DNA of 64,000 nt, taken from NCBI RefSeq assembly GCF_002994745.2, contig NC_037090.1, positions 26,463,501 through 26,527,500 of the forward strand, read 5' to 3'. The notes beneath the pieces are model-generated. The model was not told the DNA's origin and searched no databases. It saw only the letters and a program-made list of their open reading frames with translations. Source of the DNA: Rosa chinensis (lineage: Eukaryota; Streptophyta; Magnoliopsida; Rosales; Rosaceae). Made by a program: the position numbers and the translations under genes. Positions within the stretch are counted from its first letter, which is position 1. Every line of letters begins with the position of its first letter. This document shows, piece after piece, positions 46,405 through 58,435 of this stretch.

Positions 46405-48715
46405 GAGCGTATATTTTCTTAATAGTCAAATGTATATGCTCATTAAGTGGTTGGCCTTTTCCTTACATGATAATGCCAGATTATAACATCATCATAATTC
46501 ACTTGGGTTGTGCATACTTCAAAACTATTTAACTACTGAAAAAGGGTTTAAGGAAAATGAAATAACAGTTATCAAGCAAACAGCTCTAGCTCAAAAGGCG
46601 ACTTATAAAAATTTATTCGATTATAATAGATAAAAATTAGATCACTCCCCTATATGAAGCATGACCTTGGCCACATCCTAAGGTCCTGACCTCAGTTTTT
46701 CTTCTTCCACTTGCATATTTATCCTTCTTCCACTTATTACCATAAATCTAGGAGCCATACTACAATGCAATAATAACGATGCTCATATAGGAAGATCAAT
46801 TTAATCTAATCTGAGTTTACTACCCGAACAAATTAAATGGTAACAGCATCTCGATACAAAGAAGAAGAAGAAATTCCAACATAGAGAATCATGTATAACA
46901 AGAAAATAAAACTGAAATTAGCAAGCAACTATCACCTCAAACCAGTCCAATCAATTACGAAGACCTCACACTCCAAAAAAATAAAAATAAAAAATAATAA
47001 AAATAAAAACCCCAATCAGTTCAAAACCAAGGGAAACAGAAAACAAAATCAAAACCAAACCCATAAAATGGACAACTCGGATATCGTTGAAGACAAACAA
47101 CTGATTCATCATTTTATCACTCAAAATCCAAACTAATAAAACTCAACCATTACCACAAACCACCAATTATGCGAAAGTTTTGTACCAATCTCTCTCTATC
47201 TTTGCAGCAAAACTTTTGTCCCAACCACTCTCCACCGATGTCTCTCTTATCTCTCTCTTTCTTCTACGCCGACTATCAGCATCCTTAATCCGTGCATTAG
47301 TGACACAACCGTAACTGAAGGAAAAAAAAAAAACGAGGGCCATGATGATTACAGCATGATGTCGAAACTTCCAAGGGAGAGAACTTCAGTAGTGACAATA
47401 CTTAGGGATCCAGTTGACCGTGTTTTTAGTTCTCATCAATTTTCGGACCTCTCTCCTTTTCTAAGTGATATTTAGCTTGATCAATTTATATAAAATGTCT
47501 AATATAGACACAAATGAAGAAAAAATAAACATTTTCCTATACTTGTTTGACAAACAACCCAAAGGATGTGTACTGTAAGACTCTTAAGTTATTAAGTTAT
47601 TGAATCGAGCTCAATAGATATCATCTTTTTCTCAATTGATTGCATCGTCGGTGTTGAAGAGTATTCATTATCTTCTATCAAACATACATTTTTAATTTAA
47701 AAAATCTACCGTAGCCTTATCAATGTCAAGGTTCTTAACGATTAAGATGGAGCCCTACTTCAATTGAAAGAAAAAGAAATAGGATTATCAAACGCATATC
47801 ATCTCACTTCCTAATGACCTTCCCATGTTGCCCTTCTGGATTCTGGTATCGATTTGGGTAAAATATGATAATGGAATATGTGAAATCTGGAGAGAGCAAT
47901 TTTGTGACCAACACTTTTTATTCCAAAAAAATGGCAGCGGCTGTCGAATACCCTATTATTCTACTAGCTCTAGCAACCACCAATATTTGAATAATAGCTT
48001 AGATGAAATCCGTTTTGAACCACATGTAGAAGAAGAGTGAAGATAATTAAAGAATTTTTATTCAAAGATCAATTGCAAGTAGCTATATTGGCACCTTGCA
48101 ACTTAGGGCTAATTTAGAATTGCTGTGACTTTTAAAAAAAAATAATTGTTGTTATGTTGTGAGAATAATCAGCTGTGAATTAAAACAGTTTCGTGTTTGG
48201 TAAATAATATTTTTAAAAGTGTTGTCAGTACATAAAACAACTTTAGAGCGTGTTTTGATTCACAGCAGCTTCTAAAACTAAAAACAACTTCTGGGCTGCT
48301 TCTAAAATCTGCTGTCAGTGACCTATAACTTTCAATTAAAGTTACTTTTTATTTATTTACCAAACAGAATAAAATCTAAAATTTTAAACAAAAACTGGTT
48401 TTTTTAAAAGTGAAGGAATCCCAAACGGAATACTCGTTCTTAAAGTATACAATTCGATTAAGACCAAGCTTTTTAGATTTGATTTACCGCAAGTCTGCAA
48501 TAGTCCCCGAAAAAACATAGATTCACCATACCAATATATCACATTATCACTCTACTTAGGTAAGCTGAGTCGAAATATGGTCTATTGAACTTTTTGGTAT
48601 TGACAAGCTAAGTTTTGCTAGAACTTAGTACTGTTATATATATATTTGATAAAAACAACTAGCCGTAGGCCTTAGGAAGATTGAAAAGTGATAACTATGG
48701 CATTTTTTTTTTTTT
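46405..48715. repeat. Segmental duplication copy C, partner of 8498-13060
   Basis: 46405-48430 is collinear with 8504-10497. 48430-48640 is collinear with 11300-11490 and 3535-3740. 48655-48700 corresponds to 13020-13060. The two insertions in the other copy (10498-11300, 11490-13020) are absent here. No gene is seen. It continues, after a composite insertion, into the kinase fragment at 49384. Confidence 0.88.
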
Positions 48716-48781
48716 TAGGGGTGCTTCTATTCATACCTCTAAAATTGACATTTTGACCTCCTCACTTAATAGACCTCCAAC

Positions 48782-49009
48782 TGTTGTAGAGAATTGGATA
48801 ATTGTATTGTATTCATCTCACCATGAAGTTTATATAGGGTTACATCATGTATACAAAAGGCAATACATAATAGCTATACTAATCAATCGCACATTACAAG
48901 TATGTCAATCGCATACATTACGAGTCTGTCAATAGCATACATTACGAGTCTGTCAATCGCATACATTAAGCAATACCTACTGCATGAATTTTCATTATCA
49001 TTTACAACA
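48782..49009 (-). repeat. Copia 4 LTR (228 bp) with internal 23-bp-scale repeats
   Basis: TGTTGTAG to TTTACAACA, followed on the inner side by the polypurine tract CCAAGGGGGAG (minus strand). Three near-repeats containing CGCATACATTACGAGTCTGT lie at about 48890-48970. Confidence 0.8.
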
Positions 49010-49383
49010 CTCCCCCTTGGATATTCCATGTCAATAGTGTTGCCTCGTCAAAAACCTTGCCAAGTAATAAAAACCCTGTGGGAAAAAACAACCTTGGTCG
49101 AAGGAGAAAAAGTGCACAACGCGCGTGAATGTGGAGTAGTCGACATCCTTCCACACTCCCCCTTGTGCCTCTCAAACTCGGTGATGACGTTTTGATCATT
49201 GCCTCACTAAAAACCTTGCCAGGTAACAAAAATCATATGGGACAAAAATAACCCTAGTCGAAGAGCAAAAAAAGTACAACACGTCCTTCACTCTTTGAGA
49301 TCGAACATGTAGACATCATACCTCCCCCTGATGTCAAGGTCTCCCCCTGATTTCTACAATTATGGGAGTTCGGATAACTTCCT
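49010..49383 (-). mobile_element. Copia 3'-end remnants, two successive copies
   Basis: Two versions of the sequence that normally follows Copia pol (CTCCCCCTTG, then AAAAACCTTGCCA, then GGTCGAAG) occur at 49010-49150 and 49153-49383. The second reaches the codons for the last pol residues (minus strand GGAAGTTATCCGAACTCC). It then switches, at the shared word TTCC, to kinase-gene sequence. Confidence 0.75.
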
Positions 49384-50008
49384 TACTACCACAGTTCAGT
49401 CAATGTAAAGATACAGTGAAGCACCCATCCAAGACCATCACCATAACCAATTCTAGATGGAGCAGTCAGCTTGATAAATTTTTCATTTCTTTTTCTTAAA
49501 GCTGCAATTTGATGCGATCAAGACTATCTAAAACTGTTTTCATCCTAGGACGCAGTTCTGGGTCGAGTTCAGTGCAATTAAGAGCAATGTGAAAGGCTTC
49601 AACAACTTGCTTCTTTGCATAAACCTCTTGCAGAAGTGCAGGGTCTATAATCTCAGATAAGGGGCGTTCTTCTCGAAATGTCTTCCTCACCAGACTCTCT
49701 AGTCCCTTCCCACCATTTTCGGGCCCCTCATCTGGTAGCTTACCGGTTAAAATCTCCATGAGCACTATCCCAAAAGAGTACACATCACATTTCTGAGTAA
49801 ACTTGCAGCCAGAAATTCGAGCCTCAGGTGCCAAGTAAATGGTTGAGTGAGTTGAAACAGTAAAACAAGATGTTGCATTGGATTGGCTCGAGTTCTGTTT
49901 CCTGGAAGCTGAAGAAGTAGACTTTGAGGACCCCAAGATAAGATGTGCCAATCCAAAACCAGATATGGAAGACTGGAGGTCCTCATTCAGAAGGATTTTT
50001 GTTGATTT
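49384..50008 (-). pseudogene. Third copy of LRR receptor-like kinase exon 2 (truncated)
   Basis: Matches the 3' flank and exon 2 of the gene at 14228. The stop is TAA at 49496-49498. The homologous coding part runs from about 50008 (NEDLQ region) to the C terminus and is open over its length, with the GFG motif (SGFGLAHL) and the C-terminal kinase lobe. It lacks the HGN loop, the first ~483 residues and the intron, so the protein would have no nucleotide-binding site. Upstream of 50008 the sequence is unrelated, and an apparent start there is accidental. Confidence 0.88.
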
Positions 50009-50200
50009 TAAGAAGATGGTTGAAGATAGAGATAAAGAGTAGAGTAATAAATTGTTGTATCTCATATTCAAGGATGTTTTGGTAAAAATAAGAAGGTCTA
50101 CTTAGCTTTTTAAGTCTTCTAAAAACTAAATTAGAGGTGTACTAAGTATGAGAAGTCCAAATAACAAATTTAGAGGTCCAACTAGAACCACCCATTTAAT

Positions 50201-50555
50201 TCATAATCAGGGACGTAGTCATACAAGGCTACTTGGGCTGCAGCCCAACCCAATTTTCTCCCAAAATTGTTTATATACCATGAAATGTATAATACTTGCA
50301 TGAGATTCTCACATACGAGTTGGTTAAAGCTTTGATTAAACACAGATTTAGGTCTTTGCTTCAATCACCAATAGAATAGGTTTTTTTTTTGTCTTTTTTC
50401 TTTTGTTTCTTTCTTCTTTTACTAATTTTCATTTTATTTTTCTTTTATGAGTCTATTATTTTTTTACTAATTTTAACATCAAAATATTTCTAGCTTTATC
50501 TATTTTTTTTCATGATGGGATTGAGTATAGTAAATAAGCTATATTTCTCTAAATT
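50201..50555. other. No gene seen
   Basis: Holds a repeat-like stretch starting CAGGGACGTAGTCATAC and ending in poly-T at about 50380-50390; class unknown. The rest is A/T-rich. Confidence 0.4.
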
Positions 50556-51465
50556 TGTAAAAGTAAAATGGAATTGGAATTGATCTACTCATTTCATTTC
50601 ATAGTCCCTTTATATAGGGAGAGAATTATAACGGAAATATCAATTACAATGATGACATTAAATGCTGATCAGACCCGGCCCTGCCCAAGGGCAGCCTTGG
50701 CGACAGCCCAGGGCCCAAGGGAAGGTAGGGCACAATTTTTTTGAATACAAGGTTATATATATATTTATATATAAATAGCAATATATGCTAGGGAACGTGA
50801 AAAAAAACATCTTTTATTTCAGAAGCCTAGACGATACTAGCTATGTGTTTTCTTCTTCTTCAACTCTTCGAGTCATCGAAAACTATAAAAAGTCATGCAA
50901 CATTATAGCAGAGTCTTTCACTCTCTTCAAAACTTTAAAATCAAACAAATTTCTCTTTAAATTTGGGGTTTTTATGGTAGTAAATCCCTCAATTCACTTG
51001 CATCATTTGTCATTTTCAATATTTCCCCCATCTTCTTTTCATCTCCCAATAATCTTTCTCCTCCCTATTTTTCTGTTCTTCTACGGTGAGCAGACATATT
51101 TTTTGACATTCCATGATGCAAGCTGAGGTATAGATCAAAATAGATATTTGGTGTTCTTTATTTTTGAAATTTTGGATATTAGAAATTTTTTTGCTTGCTT
51201 TTTGTGGTTTCGTTGATTATTCTAAAAACTTGTCATTAATTTATAATTTTTTGAAGTCGAATGAATCTCAGAATCATCAACAACAAAAAATCTTAGGACG
51301 GCCCTAGGCACCAAATTTTTTTTTGCCCTGGGCATCAAGAACCTCAGGACCGGCCCTGATGCTGATTGATCCGTAATCGTGCTGATTGATGGTAATCGCT
51401 GATTCCTTGATTCCCTCTCCGTCAGTCGCTTTGATGAAAGCACATAATATGTTTTTCCTTTAACA
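50556..51465 (-). repeat. Copia 2 3' LTR, split by a hAT MITE
   Basis: The plus strand starts TGTAAAAG and ends TTTAACA. TATA-like TTTATATAGGGAG is at 50611-50623. Without the 697-bp hAT insertion plus duplication it is about 213 bp, the same size as the other Copia LTRs here. The left boundary is inferred by comparison. Confidence 0.7.
50670..51358. mobile_element. hAT MITE (689 bp) with 8-bp target duplication
   Basis: Inverted termini CAGACCCGGCCCTG and CAGGGCCGGTCCTG (right end reverse-complemented) are flanked by the perfect 8-bp duplication ATGCTGAT (50662-50669 and 51359-51366). An 8-bp duplication with CAG-type ends is the hAT signature. No transposase is present, so it is non-autonomous. 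Confidence 0.9.
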
Positions 51466-51670
51466 CTCCCCCTTGTGCCAAGTCATAGACGAAATGGTGC
51501 ATGAGTTGTTGCCTCACTAAAAACCTTGCCAAATAACAGTAAAAACCCTGTGGGACAAAAATACACCTTGGTCGAAGGAAAAGAGCACAACGCACTTTTT
51601 ACATTTAAGATTGACATGTGTGTGTTAGACTCCCCATGACGTCTACACCTCCCCCTGATGTTTACATTAA

Positions 51671-52470
51671 TCAAGGGAGCTTGGAAAGTCTTCGCATTCC
51701 TATGCTTTTCACATGTTTCTCAAATGTGGCCTTAGGCAGTGATTTGGTGAACAAATTTGTCACATTCTCCTCAGACCCTACTTGATTCACTTGAATCTTG
51801 AGGAGGGTCTGTTGTTGCTGATTGTAGGAAAACTTTGGCGATATGTGTTTTGTATTATCACCCTTGATATATTTTAGCTTCATCTGTTCGATGCAAGCTG
51901 CATTATCTTCATAAATGCAAGTAGGCTCTTCAGTGGTAGAACTCAAACCACTAGTCCGTCGAATATGTGTAATGATAGCTCTTAACCATATACACTCACG
52001 AACCACCTCATGTAGAGTAATGATCTCTGAGTGGTTCGAAGAGGTAGCCACAAGGGTTTGCTTGGTCGATCTCCAAGATATCGCCGTGTTCCTAATGGTA
52101 AATACATAACCAGTTTGGGAACAACCTTTATGTGGGTCAAAGAGGTACCCAACATCAGCAAAACCAACCAAAACGTCATTTGGCGCTTCGATGTAGTGAG
52201 TGGCGCTTCCGCCATCAACATTTCCTTTAGGGATTGATGTTCCATCTGCGATCCCTCTTGTATCTTTGTAGGGAAAGAACAGTCCCAAGTCAATGGTTCA
52301 TTTTAGGTATCGGAAAATGTTCTTGATACCATTTCAGTGACACTACGTTGGTGCTGAGTTAAATCTAGCTAACAAGTTCACTGAGAATGCAATGTCTGGT
52401 CAAGTACATTGGGCTAAGTACAATAATGTGCATATTGCACTTAGATTGGGAATTTCAGCTCCCAACACCT
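51671..52470 (-). pseudogene. Copia 2 RNase H and end of RT
   Basis: An open minus-strand frame of 205 codons (52288-51671) covers the Copia RNase H domain (VGFADVGYLFDPHKGCSQTG, AISWRSTKQ, YEDNAACIEQ, VTNLFTKSLP) to the natural C terminus RRLSKLP. The upstream 52290-52470 contains RT-end sequence with stops. It is separated from the rest of pol by the solo LTR. Confidence 0.85.
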
Positions 52471-52473
52471 CTT

Positions 52474-55129
52474 TGATAGGAGCACAAAGTGTGACATTTT
52501 TAATATGTATTTTCCCTCATTTGGCTAAGTTATTCTCTTAAAATTAATAATTATAATAAAGTTTATGTTTTTAGTTACTTCAAGGTCAAAAATGGTGAAA
52601 ATAGGTAAAAAAGAGCAGAAATGAGCATAAATTATGGACAAGTCATTTTAGAAACTTTCCTCTTTCATTTTAGGAAATATTTCCTATTTTGTTTTAGGAA
52701 ACTTTCTTCATTTGAACTTTTCTATTTCTGATTTTCCTATTTTAATGAGAGTCCATCCCATTAGAAACTCTTGAGTGATTAAATCAAGAAAAATTGAAGG
52801 ATTAATCAGGAAGAATTCGAGGAGATAAAATGGATTGTTTTTAATCAATATTTATTCCTAATTATCTTATTTCTTATTGATTATAACACTAATTAAATTC
52901 TGATTTTTCTTGATTGTAGGAGTTCATTATGTGCACAATTGGAAGAAGAAATTAGTGCAAATCAAAGGAGAGGAATAAGGGATGTATCTGGTCACTATTC
53001 AAGGAATATACAATGAGTCATTAAGGGGAAAAGAGATCAGAAAAATCAAGACTTTGTCATGAGAAAATCAAGCAAATTTGGAGGAGAAATCACCTCAAGA
53101 TGATTGGCCAAGATTGCATCACAAGAGATGAGAATTCCACTATAAATAGCAGCCATTCTCTACTCCAAAATCATCACTTCTTCATACAAAATTCAGTTCA
53201 TTAGCTTAGCTCTCTTCTCTCCAAAACCCTCTCCAAATATTCAGAAAAAGCCTCTGATCGTGAAGAGCTTTAGGACTTCTCCAAGGCTGTTCGTGTTCTT
53301 GAAGGCCAAGCCTTGTGTTCTCTTGACGTTCTCCAAGCTTCCTTGAAGATCAAAAAGTGTAATTCATGGCCCTTATTTCTGTTTTCGTACTCTTTAGTAT
53401 TGAATTTCAGATTTCGTTTATGAGCTTTATTATTGGAATTGGATTTTTGTTGAGAACGAGTTTATGTTAGTAATTTTCAGATTTGTTTCTTTATGTTCTT
53501 GATTTGTTTATGATATCTTTACAACAGGACGGCTCACCTGCGGGATACGAATTAAGGGACAAAACGGGACAAAATGCTGGCAGCCGTTTGATTTTAAATG
53601 AATTGATCCTACGGATACAACATCAAATCATTTAAAACCCAATTTTCTTTTACTCATTACCCTCAATCTCGTCTCTTTGGCCACTCTTTATCTTTTTATC
53701 TTCTTCCTCCCTCATCTTTATCTTCATCCCCTCTCTGCTCACAGCTCACTTGCTCTAAAACTCATTAGAGCCTCATGAAGATTTAAAGCTTCTTATCTAA
53801 ACCCAGTATTTGAACCGCATAAGAAAATATCATATCAAAATATAGCAGATCTGGTGATTTGAATCTCTTCTCAATCATATGGGCGATGTCCATAGGATCA
53901 CAATCCAATGAATCTCTTGTTTGGTGGAAATAAGATGAGTACATGTGGAGAAGAAGATGTCAATTAATTCTTTTTATTGTCTTTCAGTGAGGGAAGGATT
54001 TAATGATGCTAACCAAAATTTTATTCAAAGGTATTCAACTCTCTTAGATCAAAAGAAAAATCCAATCTCATGTTGTTTGTGTTGTTAGGTTTTGTTCATG
54101 AGTTTTTCAGTAAGGTTTTACTCGTGGAAGATTCTCAAGAAACGGGTTTTGCCTTCTTCATTTGCAGAAATTCTCTCCAATTCCGATCAATAACTGCATT
54201 TATATGATGGTTTGAGACGAGGGAGGAAGATAAAGATAAAGAGGCTCTGTGGCCAAAGAGACGAGATTGGATTTTACATGATTTGACGTTGTATCCGTAG
54301 GATCAATTCATTAAAAATCGAACGGCTGTCAGCTTTTTGTCTCGTTTTGTCTCTTAATTCATGTCCCGCAGGTGAGCGGTCCTGATCTTTACAATCTGAT
54401 TTTGTGCCATCCTTTATATCTTTAAGCATATGATTTTGGTTGAATAACTATATTAATCAGGAGGTTGATAAAGCCAAATTTGCGTTCTGATTCACCTAAT
54501 CGTTTTGGGGCATAAATTGAAGTGGTAAAGGCTATGTACAATGGTCGAGATTATATGCTACATGTTTGTGCATTTGTAACTTCTTATGGATGCATACATG
54601 TTTGGATTCAGAATTCTAACTGCACTTAATGATTCATATTTAATGTTGACGGATGCTCTTCAGTATTAACGTGATGTTTTATATGAAATATTTTAAGTTA
54701 TGGACTTTTCCTAACTTAGGAGATTAAAGAAGAATTAAAGTGGTACTCGATCTCTTCAGACTTGTACTTCGAATTCATTTCTGATATTTAGTGTTGGCAC
54801 GATTTTAGGTTGTTTAGATTGAAATAATTCATTGCATGTTGATATGGTTTGAAATTCTGATTTGAGTGTGAAGAAGTCGATCACATGTATATATTTATCT
54901 TTTTGTTTTATTTCGTAGGAACTTAAAAACCAAAAGTTGAATCCCCCCTTTTTATGATTGTAAATTTGTAGATAACTACTTGTTAATACTTGTTTTATTA
55001 ATTACTAATTTAAATTGACCTTTTTGTTTAGGTGTACCCTACAATCCCCAGACTGAACGATCCCTGCTTATCCTATACTAACAACTACATTTTGCAGGGT
55101 TAAATTGTGAGGCTATTTCAGCCGCATCA
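52474..55129. repeat. 2.66-kb solo LTR inserted in Copia 2 pol
   Basis: Begins TGATAGGAGC and ends CCGCATCA, flanked by the perfect 5-bp duplication CTCTT (52469-52473 and 55130-55134). Copia pol sequence continues on both sides. No second LTR or coding region is present, so it is a solo LTR left by recombination, or a large non-coding derivative. The length suggests a Gypsy-type or LARD element. It contains a MULE-like element at 53525-54384, so its own length is about 1.8 kb. Confidence 0.85.
53525..54384. mobile_element. MULE-like non-autonomous element with long TIRs and 10-bp target duplication
   Basis: Termini CAGGACGGCTCACCTGCGGG and, reverse-complemented, CAGGACCGCTCACCTGCGGG continue as inverted repeats for well over 120 bp, and more loosely to about 220 bp (the CTCGTCTCTTTGGCCAC word at 53668 and 54255). 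The perfect duplication ATCTTTACAA flanks it (53515-53524 and 54385-54394). Long TIRs with 9-10-bp duplications are typical of Mutator-like elements. The 400-bp core has no recognisable gene. Confidence 0.9.
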
Positions 55130-55139
55130 CTCTTCATCA

Positions 55140-57700
55140 TCTTCCTTTGGACGAAATGGATATTTCTTTGCATATAAATTTTGACCGATCATGGGAGTGC
55201 TAGCAGGATGCGCTTTGTCCACGTTAAATTGCCTGACTTTTAGACATACGCAGACTGGTGGATTTGTATTCCACAAACTGAATGTTCTAGTTCAAGGCCT
55301 AGACAAAATCGAGTTTTCCCAAGATACTTCATCTCAAATTCGGATTATATTCATATCATTGACATATACTGCTACAATTGCAAATCCAGAACTTGTTTTC
55401 TTTAAAAATACACAGGGGCATAATTCATCGTTCTTATATCCCTTCCCAATCAAGTAGTCACTTAGATGGGTATACCACATCCACCCGGATTGATTCAATC
55501 CGTAAAGTGAGCGTTTCAACCTAATTGCAAACGCACTCCGTGGTTTAGAGTTACTTGACTTGGATAATGTAAGGCCATCAGGCACTTTCATATATATATA
55601 TATATATATAAATCTAGATCCCCATAGAGATATGCAGTAACCACATCCATGAGCTGCATTTCCAGTCCTTCGGAAACTACTAAGCTAACTAAGTAGCGGA
55701 ACGTTATAACGCCCATTACGGGAGAGTATGTCCTCTTAGTCAATTCCAGGGCATTGTGAGAAACCTTGCGCTATAAGGCTCGAGGCGAGCCTTGTACCTC
55801 AGGACTTCATTCTTCTCATTACGCTTTCTGACAAAGACCCATTTATGTCCTACAGGCTTTACACTTGGTGGGGTTAGCACTACCGGACCAAATACCTGTC
55901 TCTTTGTCAGAGAATCTAATTCTGCCTGGATTGCTTCTTTCCATTTAGGCCAATCTGCTCTTTGTTGACATTCTGCTATAGAGCGTGGTTCGATATCATC
56001 GTGCTCTATGATTTCTTGAGCAATAATGTATGCAAATACATCATCAATGTGTATGGAAGATCTTTCTATCAACTCATACGCACTCTCATAATTCATTGAG
56101 ATTTCTTTGTTCTCTGGAATCATTTCAAACATCGGAGCGTCCTCCAGTATTGATTCATGGACATAACTATAATCAGAGACAATCTCATGAGAGGGATTCT
56201 CTACATTGATGATTAATGGATCGGTTTGTGCCTTACTCACCCTCTTCTTCCTTGAGTGAGTGTCAATCGAACCAAGTGGCCTCCCCCTCTTCCTTTGGGG
56301 AGCCACGCCTCAACCATACCTCCACTAAGTGTGGTTGCAGTGCCTCTATCTATGACACCGTGCCCCTTGTTGGGGACTTCTAACCTTGCAGGCACGTTTG
56401 CAGCTGGTATATGTGATCTCGTCACTTTTGCGATATCAATAAACGTATCAGGCATTGAATCTGCTACGTTCTGAAGATCGATTATTCTTTTCACTTCACT
56501 TTCACATTGTGAAGTGCGGGGATCAAAATGAGACAAAGTGGGGACAAACCATGACAATTCCTGTCGTTCCCTTGGAAAATCATTTTTTCTATCTCCCCCT
56601 AACGACTGGAAGACTGTCTCATCAAAGTGACAATCCGCAAATCTAGTGGTAAAGAGATCGCCTGTCAAGGGTTCTAAGTAGCTGATAATTATTGGAGATT
56701 CGTATCCAACATAAATACTTAATCGTCTTTGAGGACCCACTTTGATGCGCTGTGGGGGCGCAATAGGCACATATACTGCGCAACCAAATATGCGTAAGTG
56801 TGAAATGTCAGGCTCATACCCAGTTACCAACTGGTACGCAGAAAATTGTTGGCTAGCTATGGGTCTTAAACGAATAAGTAAAACTACGTGCAGTATTGCA
56901 TAACCCCATGCAAATATAGGCAGGTTGGTGGGCATAACCAATGCCCTAGCCACCATCTGTAGCCTTTGGATGGTAGTTTCTACGAGACCATTTTGTGTAT
57001 GCAAGTGGGGTACGGGATGCTCTACATCGATCCCAATAGACATGCAATATTCATCAAATGCTTTTGATGTAAACTCTCCAGCGTTATCAAGCCTAATAGA
57101 CTTGATAGGGTGATCAGGGTGGTGAGCCCTTAAACGTATAATTTGTGCTAGGAGTTTTGTAAATGCAGCATTTCTTGTGGACAATAAAACGACATGTGAC
57201 CAGCGTGTCGAAGCATCCACCAGAACCATAAAGTACTTGAATGGTCTGCATTCTGGATGGATAGGTCCACATATATCTCGTTGTATCCTTTGTAAGAATG
57301 GAATGTTTTGTTTTGTATCTTTAGTATAGGAAGATCTCGATCCTGTTTTTGCTAAAGAGCAGGCTTTGCAAAACGAGTGATGTACCTTTGAAATAGTCAA
57401 TGAGGTATAATGGGAGGGAGGTAGTGCTTCTGGTACTTCAGAAGGCAATGGCTGCATTTGAGCAGTACTAGGACTGACATCTTGCAGTGTGGCTGATTTT
57501 TCTCCGATTTTTTTTTTCACTCGAAAGAATGGATGTCTGTGTGAGTTCTTTAAAATACGGATCATCATGTCACGACTGGGGTGCCCTAGGCGGTCATGTC
57601 AAAGTCTGTATGAGTCAGTGTCCCACATTTCATTGTTGGTGACAGCATAGGATTCAATGATCCGAATCGTAGTGAGGTACAGTCAATTAGATTGACTCAT
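55140..57700 (-). pseudogene. Copia 2 integrase and reverse transcriptase
   Basis: The minus strand shows the integrase (CKACSLAKTG, CGPIHPECRPFKYFMVLVDAS, IKSIRLDNAGEF, HTQNGLVE) in an open frame of 443 codons (57568-56237). The GAG-polypeptide linker follows, then the RT (KWVFVRKRNE; SLYGLNQSGWMWY; AVYVNDMNII). The catalytic YVDD is YVND, so RT is dead in addition to frameshifts near 56300 and 55740 and an AT repeat at 55590-55610. Confidence 0.85.
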
Positions 57701-57703
57701 AAG

Positions 57704-58048
57704 TTACTCTAAAATGTGTTTCCTTCCACATTCATTAGAGGTAATATAAAGGTATTCAGTTCCATTCTCACAGAGTGTTTCTACATGATAACTGTTGGCA
57801 CGAATATCTTTGAAACTTAACAAGGTTCGATTAGCTCTTGGTGCATATAGAGCGCCTGTGACTTGAAATGTTGTGCCATTAGGCAGCAAAAATTCGGCAG
57901 TTCCTCGCCCTTTTATTACCTCTAATGATCCAATCATCGTAGTCACAGAGGAATTATAGGCTATTAATTCAATGAATAATTGTCTCTTCCTTAATATGGT
58001 GTGGGTAGTCCCACTATCAACTAAGCACTCAAGTTCTCCTCGATTCAT
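57704..58048 (-). pseudogene. Copia 2 protease fragment
   Basis: The minus-strand ORF contains CLVDSGTTHTILR, the Copia aspartic protease active site (DSG), then LLPNGTTFQV and RTLLSFKDIRANSYH leading toward the pre-integrase domain. The frame ends at ILE near 57704 at a stop. Confidence 0.82.
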
Positions 58049-58435
58049 TCCTACAAATAAATGGGAGGTATTATTAATTAATTTAGAAAAGATAATTCAT
58101 ATTCTTTAGAGTATTTCTATTTGCGTAGAATGGTATTCTTTTCATTCTAATAATTTTTTCTCTAGATGTATTGCTTTACATCTTTATAGTGCTATTTCGA
58201 ACCATGTAAATATGTGTAGTAAATAAAAGTCGAACGAATTCATTGCTTCAGAATAAGATCCGAAATTTATTAACAAGCCAACGATAATCAAATCAAGGTT
58301 TTGTTCAGAAATCTAATTTATCAACTCTTTCCTGTTTGACTGAAGGGTTCTACTGTGCCCTTTGCACCTTATTTCCATGACCACTAGGGCCAGCACCACC
58401 ATCTCTGCGCCATACATTAGGAGGGCCTCCACGAC

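Larger units (their letters stand above)
48716..50200. mobile_element. Composite element bounded by inverted repeats, holding Copia 3' end and kinase exon fragment
   Basis: The left end (48718-48780: GGGGTGCTTCTA..., CCTCTAAAATTGACATTTTGACC) resembles the reverse complement of the right end (50110-50200: GGGTGGTTCTAG..., CCTCTAAATTTGTTATTTGGAC). These look like the terminal inverted repeats of a non-autonomous DNA element. The interior is a Copia LTR with adjoining 3' sequence (48782-49383) joined directly to kinase exon 2 (49384-50008). No clear target duplication was found, so capture within the element cannot be separated from later insertion. Confidence 0.55.

Noticed and set aside
48889..48975. 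Possible CRISPR-like array of short repeats
   Set aside because: Three or four imperfect tandem units without unique spacers, inside a Copia LTR of a plant genome.
49496..50071. A 191-codon kinase-like frame taken as a gene
   Set aside because: Homology to the kinase starts only at about 50008, mid-domain, with no N-terminal lobe or intron. The upstream start is in unrelated sequence.
50785..51126. 113-codon frame inside the hAT MITE
   Set aside because: No transposase motifs. The element is 689 bp with A/T-rich filler, and the frame looks accidental.
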